DNA of 64,000 bases, taken from contig OW799237.1 in the NCBI GenBank assembly GCA_941918925.1, positions 90,245,015 through 90,309,014 on the forward strand, in the 5' to 3' direction. This DNA comes from Phyto melanocephala (lineage: Eukaryota; Arthropoda; Insecta; Diptera; Rhinophoridae). The notes below the pieces were generated by a model that was not told where the DNA came from, searched no databases, and saw only the letters and a program-made list of their open reading frames with translations. Shown here in pieces: positions 10,632 through 20,835 of the stretch. How positions within the stretch are numbered: position 1 is the first letter of the stretch; every line of letters starts with the position of its first letter. The position numbers and the translations under genes are program-made.

Positions 10632-13600
10632 CTATAAAAGAAAAACAAACAACAACAAAATTTACACAAGTTGTAGTTTTTGTTTTGCATGTTTTCGTGT
10701 GGGTGTGTGTGTGTTAAACATGCCAGCACATGTGGGTGTTAGTTTTGCTTGGAATTTAATTTACCTTTGCCTGGTTTAGATTTGCATAAAGCAAACAGTC
10801 CTTTGCACATGTCGTCCTTTATGTTGCCTTGATAGTAATTGAAAATTTTTTGTGCAAACTTCTGCCATTTTTGATGCAAAGCAGACGTTTTATTGCGGGA
10901 AAATTTCAAACGAAAATCAATATCAAACTAAATTAATACAAATTAATTTCGAATTAGTTTCAATCTCTTAATAAACCACAGACTTCTTGTGCTCTCTTAC
11001 CAGTTCCATGCCCCGGGCATTCAAATATTTAGGCCATTGTTGTAGCACATCCTTAATGGTTGAATGCTCAATGTCTTCTTGGCGTGCCAAGTAGGTTTTA
11101 GCCCACATTGTCTTAACATCTTTCCAGTCTAGTCCTTGGCAACGTAAAAAATTCTTTATGACACTTATTGAAGTGTCATCAAGCTGTATGAGCTCTTGTA
11201 GCTCATCTTCAACAAGCCCAATTTGTGTCTTGATGCTGTTAGTATTATTGCTATTGCCATCGTTATTATTAATAATGGCGCTGTTGCTATTACTGTTATT
11301 GTTGCAACTATTTGGCAGAGTAGTTGCCGATGTGCTTATAGTGTTTGATGACGTTGCCATTATCGTACTCATTTGTGTTGTTGCTGTGCCTGTATGAAGC
11401 GATGTAGCGACATCATCTTGTGATGTTGCAGCTGCCATTAATGTTGATTCTTGGGTAAATTCCTGGTGTATGTCTCGTACACGCATTCGTTTCAATGTGT
11501 TATAGTATTTGGTATAGAGACGACCCATGGGATTTCGCTTTCCTTTACGATTAATAAAATAATAATCCTGCAAATAGGTGAGGATTGTTACAACAGCCAA
11601 AGATAATTAAATTTAATTTGAATACATAAATTTAACAACTTTATAAAGAGAGTGGCATTTATGTGCATTAGGGGTATTCACAGCTAGTAGGTAAAGTTTT
11701 ACAACTTGTAAGAAAACTCGCTATTATATGAGCGTTAAATTTATATATTTTTCTTAACCTTATTTTAAAACATTTTACTTAAATAGTTTATTTAACATGG
11801 AAAACTCTAGTCTACTTACCCTTGACTCCTCTTCGGTGGGAAATATGCTGATAATCATATCAACAATTTTATTAAAATCTGATGAATGTAATTTAATTTC
11901 ATTGGTTATTACATAATCGACTATACTTTGTATTAATTCATCACGATGTTTACGCTCTAAATAACCATTCTTTTGATAGAAAGACTTCATAACTGGACCA
12001 AACAGAGATTCATCCAATAACTCCTCGAGATTCTGGGAACAAGAAAATATATAAATTCTTTTGATTTTGAAAAACATGTCAGTCATGTAAAATTACCAAT
12101 TGCACATTTAAACGTGTCTCTCTTAGTTCAACCGTAGTCTCAAATAATTTCGCTCTCTTCGATTCGACATCAAAATCTATTTCTGTCGGCAAGTCATCGA
12201 TCATTTCTTGCAAAGATGTCTCCAAATAGCTTATATCTCTCTTAAACGGCTTAATAACATTTTGAAATGTATTGTTGGCATTGGAAGTGGAAGTGCTAGC
12301 TACTTCTGGCAATATTACCGCTGTTTGTGTGGCAGTATTGTTGGGCTGTTGACAGTTAAGTAGAGTACTTATTGGACAAGGTTTTACTGTATTAATATTA
12401 GGGATGGTTAACGAGTTGTTAGTTTGTTCGTTGGCTGTGGTATTCTGCGGCGTTTTTTCACATTCGATAATAACATCATTGGTGCGATACTGTAGGCACA
12501 AAATAAGCAAATAAGTAAAAGAGCCTTCTTTATGTTTGATTTTTAAATTAATGACTTACCCTTTTACGTCGCCAGGCAAATAATTTTTCCCGAAATTCGG
12601 CTCGATGTCCTACACTGCGTATGGCGGTGTTTATATCCTCAACGGATAAATAACGTAAACTACGATAGCTTATGTCACACACTGTAATGCGAAAAAAAGT
12701 TGCGTGTATATATTAGATAATTAGCAAAAGCTCTGAAAAATGCCTTGAAGAGCACTATTAAATGAGTTTTGTTACTTAAGAGAAATTATTTAAATAATAA
12801 AAAGTTTGTCTTCTATGGTGTTGCAAAAAAAATATCACTTGTTTTCTTACACACTGTTTAGATATTTTAAAATAAAAGAACTAAAACTTTTTTTATAAAA
12901 AAAAAATACAAAACCATTTTATTTAGTCCTCAGCTTATTATTTAGTTCTTCAACTCTCCTAAATATTACCTCATTTGTTCTAAATATCAAACTTCATATA
13001 TTGCGTTACTTTTTTTGGCCGTATAGGTTGTAAAAATTAAAAAAAAAATACACAGAACATTTTAACGAGTAAAAAAAGTGTCTATATGGGGCGGTACATG
13101 CCTGCCATTTATATCATGTTAATGTTGCCCATTTGTGGTCCATCCCTGAACTCTAATTACGGCATACTTTTTCCAGCATTTCGCCCGGTATCTCATCAAT
13201 GACAGCAGTAATGTTGTCTTTCAGGCTTGAAAATCTGATTACGTTAAAAGTTTAAATAGTCTAGTGAAGTCTAATTACATCATATTGGCGGCAAATAAAC
13301 TGCTTAAAAACTTGAGGTTAATTGCTGACCAAACTTGCCTGCCAGTATGTTAAGGGTATCATATACCGTCTGTCTAACCAAGTCCAATTCTTGAATTTAG
13401 GGTAAAAAACAGTCAGTTATCACCTTACCTTGCGACGAGGTATGGTCCAAACAAGCCGCCGACCCATAAACCGCACCTGGTTTCATTGGAAGCTCTTTAC
13501 ATTAAATTCGGCAATTCTGTACTCACTGCAACCAAAATGTGTTTCGTCGACAATTACTCGATAGAAAATAAATCAGTCAAACAGTATAAATTTTAATAAT

Positions 13601-16600
13601 AAAATTTCTTCAAACTGTGATTACTTGATGAATTAATATGTTTTGAGAAAACTAAACCAAATTGTCTTAAAGAAGAAATGCCGAAACAAATAAAGATTTT
13701 ATTTCTTCGCAATTTTACAAAATTATTCTAAAACAAGTACGAGTGCTATATTCGGCCGTACCGAATCACCATCATGTACATAATTTTAATCCCATATCGT
13801 ACCTATATTTCATGTTATACGCCATTTTTCCTTATTATTTTCGACGCCATCCTTGATTTTGAATTTTTACGTTGTTACCTATATTCTACTAGTCAAGCCC
13901 TTTCATTTGATACCCATATTGATGGGCTTAACAAAATTTTATCCGCCATTTTGTGTTAGGCACCATCTTGGATTGTACATTTTTTAATACTTTACTGTAT
14001 TCTACTAGTCAAGCCCTTTCATTTGATACCCATATTGGGGGTGTTCAAGAAGTTACATTTTAAAATACCAGATATGACCTACTATATATAAATTTATTGT
14101 CCGCCATTTTGTAGTGGCGGCCAACATGAATTTTGATTTTTTATAGTGTTTATATTGCGCTAGTCAAGTCCTTTCAGATGATACCAATATTGACTATTTA
14201 GGTTGTCTAGAAGCTGAAAAAACTGATTTTAGTTTGTAAGTTTTGAAAGATATATTTTTCCAAAAAAATTTTTGCCAATAACTTTACCGATTGGAGTTCG
14301 CTTTATCAAAAAATTTTCACGAATATTTCTAGGGGCATATTTTATCTACAAATAGTAGCAAAAGTACCTATAAACTATTCTATGGCTGAAAAATTTTAAT
14401 TTTGGTGGTAACAATATGGGAAAAAACAAAGGCAGTCGTGTTTATTTGTTCATATCTCAGAAAGTTGTGAGACGATTGTGCTGAATTTCAATAGCGATTC
14501 ATTCCCGAATATTTCCAAAAGATTGATACTATACACAGATCTAAGGAACATATGGTTGCTTCTAAAATTTGATTTCAACCAACACACGGACAGACGGACA
14601 GGGCTTCATCGACTCCTCTATTCATAAGCTTTCAGAGAATAACTTTATGGGGTCGGAAATGAAAATTGTAGAAAGTGCAAACGGAATAACAAAACTATAT
14701 ATACTCTTTTGCACAGGTGAAGGGTATAATAAAACAGTTATTTTTTCTTATAATTTCGTTTATTTTAGCAATCAAATTTGTTTTGGAGCCATTTACTTTG
14801 AATTATGAAGCTTATCAGTAAGTGATGTACAGTAACATTGTGTTATTTTTAGTACTTTTACAATTGCAATCTATCTATGGTAAAAAATGCATTTCATATT
14901 AACAATGAAGATTGCCTGGCATTTGTGATATAACTTGTATTACATCCAGTGTTTTTGCTGTTCATGGAATGCTAAACAAATTAGTTTTACAATTTCTTAC
15001 ACAACAAAATTAGAAAATTTTCATATAAAAATACAATTTTAGTTTTTGAACTGGAATTTAGTAGCCCCTAAAATATGCTTTTAACAAGTAGGATATAATC
15101 GTTTTGAAAAAGTCGTATATTTCAAACAACATTAAAGAATTTTCGAATAGAGCAATTACGTTACGTATTAATGAATTCATTAATTAATGGAATAGCATTA
15201 AAATGTAGTTTGCGAACCACTTTAATTCAGTTTTTTAATGTGTATATTTATACCCTTCACCTGTGGTGCACAAGGGTATATATAGCTTTGTCATTCCGTT
15301 TGTAATTTCTACAATTTTCATTTCCGACCCCATAAAGTATATATTTTATGAAAGCTTATGAATAGAGGATTCGATTAAGCCCTGACCGTCTGTCCGTCTG
15401 CCCGTCTGTCCGTGTGTTGGTTGAAATCAACTTTTAGAAGCAACTATATGTTCCTCAGATCTGTATATGGTATCAATCTCTTGGAAATATCCAGGAATGA
15501 ATCGCTATTGAAATTCAGCACAATCGCCCCATAACTTTCTGAGATATGAGCAAAAAACCACGACCACCTCGTTTTTTTTCACAATTACAACAACAACATA
15601 CATAAATATATGTAAAAACCATACAAAAAAAGAAGAAATTACAAAAAGAAAAAATGTTAAAAATAAAAAAAAAATAATAAAAAAAATTACAAAAAAAAAA
15701 TTTCAAAAAAAATTATAAAAAAATTTTAGTTTTATTGGTTGTTGTGTTTAAGCTGGTCTATATGCATTTCACTGGTGCTTATGCCAGATCATCAGTAGAC
15801 CTTTAAACTATGAAATTTATTAAAAAGTTTAAAATTATTACAAGTTTTATTTAAAATTTTTCATAAACAATATGAGAATTTTAAATAAATCAAGAAACAA
15901 AAATAAAAACTTCCCCATAAACTCAACCAACAATTTTTATTCAATTTTCATTATTTTATTATTCTAATCCCTTATATATTTGGCTAACACATTGGTTAAC
16001 ACAAAATATATATTAAGGGCAACCGAATAATAAAATTTCATTTATTAACATAAAAAATTTACTAATTATTAAGGATATTCTCCCAATGATTTTCAAAATT
16101 TTTTCAATAAAACTAAAATTTTGAAAATCATTGGGAAAAAATATAAAAAAAATAATAAAATATAAATAATATATTAAATAAAATAAAATTTTTTTGGCTC
16201 AGCTGGGATTCGATGCCACATTTAGTCTAAGCAGTATATACATATGTACGTATTTTATATGGGATGAATGGTGATACAAACTACTGTTATTGCATGACTA
16301 CACGTTGTGAAGGGTATATAAGATTCGGCACGGCCGAATATAGCACTGTTACTTGTTTTTATATACAAAAATTGTTTGGCAATATTTTATATGGTTGTTG
16401 TTTTTATGAAAAAAAAAAATAAATTTTCCTTCTTTAAGGAGCAAAGAAAAAGAAATGTGAATCCTTTATATGTATTTATAAACTGAAAACGGTTAAGTGT
16501 ATAACAAGTAAGTATACAGTTTACAAAAGACTTGATTTAAAAAAAAAAAAATTGTTTTATACACATATATATTTTATTATACCTTTGTTGTAAATTAAAA

Positions 16601-17081
16601 TCAATGTTTTAAAAATTATAACGTTTACGGTAAATAAGAAAATGCACATGTAGATGGCTCTACCGTAATTAAATTCTCTCAAGAATTTTGTTTTTATAAA
16701 CCACCCTGTTACGACTGTTTTGTAAATTAACTATGCTCACACACTCTTCAACATACAGCTGTACGAAACATTTTACTCAGCTGTTTACCGTTTTCCTCTA
16801 CAATTTTTGTGGTAAAATCAATACAAACTTCTACACGAACAACAATGAAAATGCAACACAACAGTTTAGTCACCTTTTAAAAAGGGATACAAAAAACTCA
16901 TCTGAAACTTCTTTAACAATTTTCTCAACATCGCATCATCGTACTGGCCATCGAAATCTGTCGGCTGAATGGGCAAAAAATCCGCTTGGCCGGCACTTTG
17001 TTCTCCTTGTGATTGTTGAGGTTGGGCTTCGAAATGCGTATTAAAATCGATTTCTTCTATTTCTAAATATTCTTCTTTCAT
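10165..17081 (-). CDS. Uncharacterised SAMD3-like family protein, 7 exons, 710 aa
   Basis: Joined coding exons (minus strand): 17081-16874, 12681-12560, 12489-12097, 12032-11820, 11567-11001, 10927-10765, 10631-10165. All junctions are GT-AG and keep phase; the total is 2133 bases including the stop. The ATG at 17081 has an in-frame TAA just upstream. Residues ~45-110 look like a SAM-type helical domain (DDAMLRKLLKKF, then RYLSVEDINTAIRSVG and AEFREKLFAWRRKR). Residues ~242-345 hold LLDESLFG, FYQKNGYLERKHRDELIQSI, IISIFPTEEE and MGRLYTKYYNTLKRMR. Residues ~429-555 and 556-710 are further conserved blocks. Asn/Thr/Ser-rich linkers lie at ~115-200 and ~361-426. The order matches uncharacterised insect proteins related to vertebrate SAMD3-like proteins (from memory of the family). 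The function is unknown; SAM domains usually mediate protein or RNA contacts. Expression and localisation cannot be inferred. Confidence 0.85.
10765..10927 (-). CDS. Exon 6 of the SAMD3-like gene
   Basis: Acceptor AATTTAG|TTT and donor AAAG|GTAAAT. It encodes residues 502-555 plus one base: FDIDFRLKFSRNKTSALHQK, WQKFAQKIFNYYQ and GLFALCKSKPGK. The 'F.IDF...' opening and the W..F helix link the two conserved C-terminal blocks. It contains no ATG-initiated long ORF and would be missed by ORF scanning. Confidence 0.8.
11001..11567 (-). CDS. Exon 5 of the SAMD3-like gene
   Basis: Acceptor TTTGCAG|GAT and donor CTG|GTAAGA. It encodes residues 313-501. The start (DYYFINRKGKRNPMGRLYTK) continues the helical block of exon 4. 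The middle (about 361-426) is a Thr/Ser then Asn-rich low-complexity linker, made by unstable AAY/ACN codon runs. The end (DELQELIQLDD, then WAKTYLARQ and VLQQWPKYL) is a conserved helical unit. The hydrophobic plus-strand ORF at 11158-11397 is the shadow of the Asn-rich run. Confidence 0.85.
11820..12032 (-). CDS. Exon 4 of the SAMD3-like gene
   Basis: Acceptor TTCCCAG|AAT and donor AGG|GTAAGT. It encodes residues 242-312, starting NLEELLDESLFGPVMKSF and ending IISIFPTEEESR. The 'G..L...HR..L...IVD....' and 'IFPTE' motifs are the most recognisable part of the family. Confidence 0.85.
12097..12489 (-). CDS. Exon 3 of the SAMD3-like gene
   Basis: Acceptor GCCTACAG|TAT and donor TTG|GTAATT. 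It encodes residues 111-241: an Asn/Thr-rich, probably disordered linker (residues ~115-200), then a more ordered acidic-basic segment (DLPTEIDFDVESKRAKLF) leading into exon 4. Confidence 0.8.
12560..12681 (-). CDS. Exon 2 of the SAMD3-like gene
   Basis: Acceptor CGCATTACAG|TG completes a Val codon with exon 1; donor AGG|GTAAGT. It encodes 41 residues including RYLSVEDINTAIRSVGHRAE and FREKLFAWRRKR. This is the second half of a SAM-like fold ('L...DI......G.R..F......W'). It is too short for ORF scanning; the support is the exact phase match on both sides. Confidence 0.85.
13060..13600 (-). pseudogene. Mariner-type transposase relic in intron 1
   Basis: On the minus strand, frames broken by stops show IVDETHFGCSEYRIAEF (around the first catalytic Asp block, compare SDEAHF). 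Further on comes LKDNITAVIDEIPGEMLEKV, a match to the C-terminal helix of DD41D-type mariner transposases (LK.NI...I..I....L..V..N). Heavily decayed. Confidence 0.55.
13732..14730 (+). mobile_element. DINE-1/mini-me-like repeat, long variant, in intron 1
   Basis: It starts AACAAGTACGAGTGCTATAT and TTCGGCCGTACCGAA (terminal hairpin), and ends AGGTGAAGGGTATAAT. The middle differs from other copies: it contains repeated CCGCCATTTTG and TACTAGTCAAGCCCTTTCAT words. The core CTTTATGGGGTCGGAAATG and a GGACAGACGGACAG run lie at 14587-14660. A truncated inverted copy of this variant is at 58444-59128. Confidence 0.8.
14731..15248. other. Intron 1 spacer
   Basis: A+T-rich intronic sequence between two DINE copies; no feature recognised. 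Confidence 0.5.
15729..16137 (-). mobile_element. Short repeat with terminal hammerhead motif, copy A
   Basis: Non-coding element inserted in a DINE copy. Its left end (TTTATTGGTTGTTGTGTTTA) carries a minus-strand hammerhead. An arm with AACCAACAATTTTT follows, then a middle segment CCCTTATATATTTGGCTAAC to GGATATTCTCCCAATG. A ~50-bp hairpin lies at 16082-16135 (CCCAATGATTTTC ... GAAAATCATTGGG). Copies B, C and D are at 24799, 28105 and 54150. Penelope-like elements and retrozymes are known to carry such ribozymes; no reverse transcriptase is present here. Confidence 0.7.
15746..15808 (-). ncRNA. Hammerhead ribozyme-like motif, class 1, copy A
   Basis: Minus-strand order: stem I GGTCTA, core CTGATGA, stem II CTGG-CATAAGCA-CCAG, GAA, then ATGCAT (A15.1 to U16.1, a very short or self-pairing stem III), A17, and stem I' TAGACC. 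GGTCTA/TAGACC pairs perfectly, and an outer GTTTAA/TTAAAC extends stem I after a small internal loop. Predicted cleavage is between 15761 and 15760. Odd point: a U·U sits at the base of stem II (T after CTGATGA, T before GAAA) where G-C is usual, which could weaken activity. Confidence 0.7.
16874..17081 (-). CDS. Exon 1 of the SAMD3-like gene
   Basis: It starts ATGAAAGAAGAA at 17081 with an in-frame TAA six codons or less upstream, which fixes the start. It encodes 69 residues and one base: an acidic head (MKEEYLEIEEIDFN), a Gln-rich stretch, then FLPIQPTDFDGQYDDAMLRK and LLKKFQMSFLYPFLK. The donor is AAAAG|GTGACT. Without splicing the frame ends two codons later. Confidence 0.8.
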
Positions 17082-17844
17082 ATTAATTTAATATTTCACT
17101 TTTAAATACTTTTCAAATTTAATTAAACCGTAGTGTTTAAGAATATCCGCAAATTTTTCTTGTTTTTGAAAAATCGTTTTTAATTTTGTAGTAAATTAAG
17201 TTGTTAATAGTGTTGTTACGATGTTTGTTTACCACGAAAATTTTATTTCTGGCTGTGGTAATTTTATTAGTATATATTTGTTGTTGTGGCCAGATGACAG
17301 CTAGTTCGTTAAGTGTTGCCATATCCGTGTAGTTTGAAATATTTATTTAAATCTAATAACGACAGGGTGTTTAAACTGTTAATTAAAAATTTAAATTTTG
17401 ATAAGACCATATAAAAATAAAATTTCTACAAAACATTTGCAGATCTGTTTACTAAATATTTCTGATAAATGTTCAACTTATTCAAACGTTTTAGTTATTT
17501 ATTTTTAAATTGTTGTATAGATTTTTTATTTAGAGAATTTTTTAGTTAATTCTGTTTTGATTTTTAATAATTTTGATACGTTTCCAAATTTCGTAATAAT
17601 TCATTTTCTCTATATGTTTTTAAAATTTGTTTAATTAATTTATATATAATGATCGATGTATTTTTTTAAAAATATTCCTTTATAGAAAATCCTTAACAAT
17701 TTTTTGTCCTATCAAAAATATAAACTGTATTTCCATTTTACTATATTTATATATTAAATATTTTCTTTTTAAAATTTTTATTTAAAATTTTTCTTTTTAA
17801 AAAACTTTGAATACATTTTATAATATTGAAATATTTTCGTTTTA
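17082..17844. other. 5' flank of the SAMD3-like gene
   Basis: A+T-rich. It probably includes the 5' UTR and promoter of the minus-strand gene. A minus-strand 61-codon ORF (17322-17137) has no recognisable content. Nothing else is supported. Confidence 0.4.
17311..17321 (-). promoter_or_regulatory. Possible core promoter element
   Basis: The minus strand reads TGGCAACACTT, a partial match to fly core motif 1 (YGGTCACACTR), 230 bases upstream of the start codon. It is weak evidence, kept only because of its position. Confidence 0.2.
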
Positions 17845-17849
17845 TATAT

Positions 17850-18190
17850 TAAGGCAACGTGATCATGTGTTATCTTATTCAAAAAATCTATGGAGTATCA
17901 TTTGAAAACTTTTTAAATATAAGAATGCTAACTTTCCTCTGGAAAACTATTAACACTGAAGAGCCAAAATACTTATTTGAAAAGATTCGATTTTCTAGAT
18001 CATCTGTAGGCAAAACAATTATAATTTCAAAATTGTTGTCTCGTTTCTGAAAGCAGTTTTTCATAAATGCTATTCGTCTTTGGAATGCTCTTCCACACAA
18101 TCCACAAACAAATAGTAACGCAATTAATTTAAAAAATTTCAATTTAATTATTTCGCTTAAATGTTTGAAATTTTTTGTTTTTGTATAAAT
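17850..18190 (+). pseudogene. LINE ORF2 C-terminal remnant
   Basis: Frames with breaks read RQRDHV, then FENFLNIRMLTFLWKTIN, EPKYLFEKIRFSRSS and, after a stop, FFINAIRLWNALPHNPQTN. The pattern 'R..DHV..Y...L.......L..R......K.......L......R' followed by F..RLWN.LP is characteristic of the C-terminus of Jockey/CR1-type reverse transcriptase ORFs (family knowledge). Inactive. Confidence 0.65.
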
Positions 18191-18269
18191 GTTTTTTTTC
18201 ATTTTGATTCAATGTCTTATTATTATTTAATTGCTTTATTAAAAATTTTTGGTTATTAGAGTTTTTTAT

Positions 18270-18919
18270 TATACCCTTCACACAGTGAAAGAGGATATAT
18301 ATAGGTTTGTCATTCCGTGTGAAATTTCTACAATTTTCATTTCCGACCCCATAAAGTATATATTTTCTGAAAGCTTATGAATAGGGGAGTCGATTAAGCT
18401 CTGTCAGTCTGTCAGTCGGTGCGTCTGTCTGTGTGTATGTTGAAATCAAGTTTTTGAAGCCCCCCGACATATGTTAGACCCGGGTAAGGTATCAAAATAT
18501 CAGAAATATTCGGGAGTAGATCAGTATTGAAAATCAGAAACATCGGTACATAAAGAACTGAGATATGAGCAAAAACCCACGACCACCTCGATTTTTTATA
18601 TATTATTATATATTATTTATATTTTTATTATATTTTTTTTAAATTTTTTTTTATTTTTTTTTTGTTTTATATATATTATATATATAATAATTTTTTTTTT
18701 AAATTTTTGTTTTTTTGTTTTGTTATTTTTCTTTATTTTTTTTTGTTTTTTTTTAACATACATACGTAAATTTATAATTTTACAATAGGATGTTTTTATA
18801 TATGTATGTACTTATTTCATATGGGATGAATGGTGACACAAACTACTGTTATTACATGACTACACATTGTGAAGGGTATATAAGATTCGGCACGGCCAAA
18901 TATAGCGCTCTTATTTGTT
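18270..18919 (-). mobile_element. DINE-1/mini-me-like repeat, full length
   Basis: Minus orientation. It starts TATACCCTTCACACAGTG and contains TTCCGACCCCATAAAGTATA and GTCAGTCTGTCAGTCGGTGC. Long T-rich and TA-rich stretches follow, and the end is AGATTCGGCACGGCCAAATA then GCTCTTATTTGTT. The terminal hairpin has one mismatch. It is inserted in the 3' UTR of a LINE. Confidence 0.85.
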
Positions 18920-19206
18920 TTTATTTGTTTTTTATATGATGAAAATGTTTGAAAATCAAATTGAATTTATTTTATCTTGTGTTTAATTTATTTGTAATGG
19001 CAAAATTATTTGTACAAATTTAAATTCCTGCACAAGAATTATTAGTCTTAGTAAGGTTGTGCAAGGAAACAATAAATAAATAAATAAATCTATTTCTTAA
19101 AAATTTACAGTTAAAAAGTTTAAACATCTTCTAAAAAAAATAATTGTTTAGAAAGAACCTTTCACAAACTTATTATAAAATATATTTTATTATGTTATTT
19201 CATATT

Positions 19207-19335
19207 CGCCTGCGTTCTGCATTCCGAGTGAAATTAAATCACGCGGAATTGTCATGAAATTTTTTGTTATCAACAATTACACTACAATGGCAATTTCGAG
19301 TGATTTAATTTCACTCGGAATGCCGAACACAGGCG
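19207..19335. mobile_element. Tiny foldback MITE, 129 bp
   Basis: Ends CGCCTGCGTTCTGCATTCCG and CGGAATGCCGAACACAGGCG are inverted and continue to about 45 bp each (GAGTGAAATTAAATCAC / GTGATTTAATTTCACTC). Only about 35 bp lies between. ATT flanks both sides, a possible 3-bp target duplication. Confidence 0.8.
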
Positions 19336-19395
19336 ATTATCATATACATATGTGTATTGAAAAAATTTGCATTTGTTAAATTTTTTCGCTTCTAA

Positions 19396-20315
19396 AAGAA
19401 AACCTGCTTAATTCGACATAATACCATAGACAGACAACAGCGTTAATTTGCATTAAAATCTCACTAGTGCATATTAAAATTTTGATGTGATAGACGACAG
19501 TTATTGCATTTAGTAAAAATTTTAAAAATTGTAAATGCACTAGCAATCACAAATTTGAACATGTTGCTACAAGTTGGGATGGCAGAAGGACACTCTGAAA
19601 TAAGAGAAAGGGAATTGTGGAAATTCGTAGGTTAAATGGTATCTTCTCATGGAGGTTATAATTCATATGTATGTATGTGGGTATATGGTATTTTTTTAAG
19701 GACCGTAACAGCACTTTTTGGGAGAGTGACGTGCTTACGATGGACGATACCAGTATTAAGGAAAACTTTCGCCTAAACAGAAAGGCATTCCAAAAAATAT
19801 GTAAAAAATTTTAACGTATCGAATCTATTTTTATTTTATATTTTTGATTTTTTAATTTTTTGATTTATTGCTGATTGATTGCCATATTGAAATTGCTAAA
19901 TGCAGTATAAATTCAATATGATTTAGTGCATTTACGTGAAATCTAATACACATTGTAATGGGGATAATTCATAAGTTAATTTGAATTAAGACTTTTAATG
20001 CAAATTAACGCTGTCGTCTGTCTATGGTATAACTTAAAATTGCGATAATCATATCACTGAAATTCTGGAATTCTAAACTACCTGCAACAACTTTGCCGGA
20101 AGTTATATCGTAAAAACTTTTTGTCTATATTTTTTCAAAGAACTATATCACTTGGAATTTAAACTTATTATTTTGCTAAATAAACGAAAATTAATATGTT
20201 CTTTAACTTGTAGAGCGCAAAATTCATATAAAAGTCTTTATTTTAAAGGGAATCAATTTAAAAAAATCAAATCAAAATTTTAAAAGTGCTTTCATGAACC
20301 ACTATAAAAAACAGA
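19396..20315. mobile_element. MITE (GAAAACCTGCTTAA family) with a PIF element inside
   Basis: The left end AGAAAACCTGCTTAATTCGA and the sequence after 20033 (CTTAAAATTGCGATAATCAT, GGAAGTTATATCGT) align with the uninterrupted copy at 26412-26781. The PIF element at 19422-20029 sits between them. The right end is decayed. Confidence 0.6.
19422..20029 (+). mobile_element. PIF/Harbinger-type element, 608 bp
   Basis: Inverted ends TACCATAGACAG-ACAACAGCG and CGCTGTCGTCTGTCTATGGTA, extending to ~37 bp (TTAATTTGCATTAAAA). The target duplication is TAA on both sides (19419-19421, 20030-20032), fitting the TWA preference of PIF/Harbinger. A short remnant near 19700-19800 reads FWESDVLTMDDTSIKENFRL NRKAFQKIC in pieces, like the N-terminal part of Harbinger transposases. 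Internally deleted and non-autonomous. The empty site is visible at 26438. Confidence 0.8.
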
Positions 20316-20835
20316 ATTTTTGATAACTTTGTTTCTTTCTTGTTAGAAGTTATTTAAATTATTTTCGATATCTTTTTATTTAAAGGATTTCATTTTTTTT
20401 GTACTTAAAGAAAAACAATGATAATTGTTTAAGTAAAAGTGTTCCATTTATTTTTTTTTAATAAAATTTCTTTTTAAACAATTTTTTTTAACGAATAATT
20501 TGTATCTTTGCATTATGGTTATTTTTTAATTAACCCTCTAAGGGATTTAGAAGATTTTTTAGTTATACATAGTATCATTTTATCTTAAACATCTCAATTA
20601 ATCATGTAAATAAAATTTGTCCGAAATATTTTTAATATATCAGAAAGATTGTGATGTATATATAAAATTCTTCAATATACTACCCGGATAAAGAAAACTT
20701 AATTGCCTTTAAGTTTTTTAAATTAATAAATTGCGCAAAGATTTACCATAAAAAAATTATAAAGTCCGTGTTTCTGTTTTTTATTTTTTCAAATTTAAAA
20801 CTTCATAAAACCAATGTATACTTAATGCTTGTTTA
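20316..20835. other. A+T-rich stretch, nothing recognised
   Basis: No coding signal or repeat boundary was found. Confidence 0.5.

Larger units (their letters stand above)
15249..16362 (-). mobile_element. DINE-1/mini-me-like repeat interrupted by a ribozyme-bearing element
   Basis: Minus-strand tail: TATACCCTTCACCTGTGGTG, core CCGACCCCATAAAGTATATA and GTCTGTCCGTCTGCCCGTC at 15250-15420. The head is at 16240-16362 (GATTCGGCACGGCCGAATAT...CTTGTTTTT). Between them lies the repeat at 15729-16137. A short piece at 16190-16235 (GGCTCAGCTGGGATTCGATG) is in the opposite orientation, so the copy is rearranged. Confidence 0.75.
17845..19088 (+). mobile_element. 3' end of a non-LTR retrotransposon, split by a DINE copy
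   Basis: A coding remnant at 17850-18190 is followed by 3' UTR, interrupted by the DINE copy at 18270-18919, and ending in (AATA)n at 19069-19088 after GTTGTGCAAGGAAAC. The (TAAA)-type tail is typical of Jockey/CR1-like LINEs. The element is 5'-truncated. Confidence 0.65.

Noticed and set aside
11158..11397. Hydrophobic 79-codon plus-strand ORF
   Set aside because: It is the antisense of the Asn/Thr-rich low-complexity run in exon 5 of the minus-strand gene.
15385..15420. Regular GTCY repeats (also at 20980, 62140) that might suggest a CRISPR-like array
   Set aside because: These are 4-bp tandem repeats typical of mini-me/DINE elements, with no spacers.
17137..17322. 61-codon minus ORF upstream of the SAMD3-like gene
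   Set aside because: No recognisable content and not in phase with exon 1; probably 5' UTR or promoter sequence.
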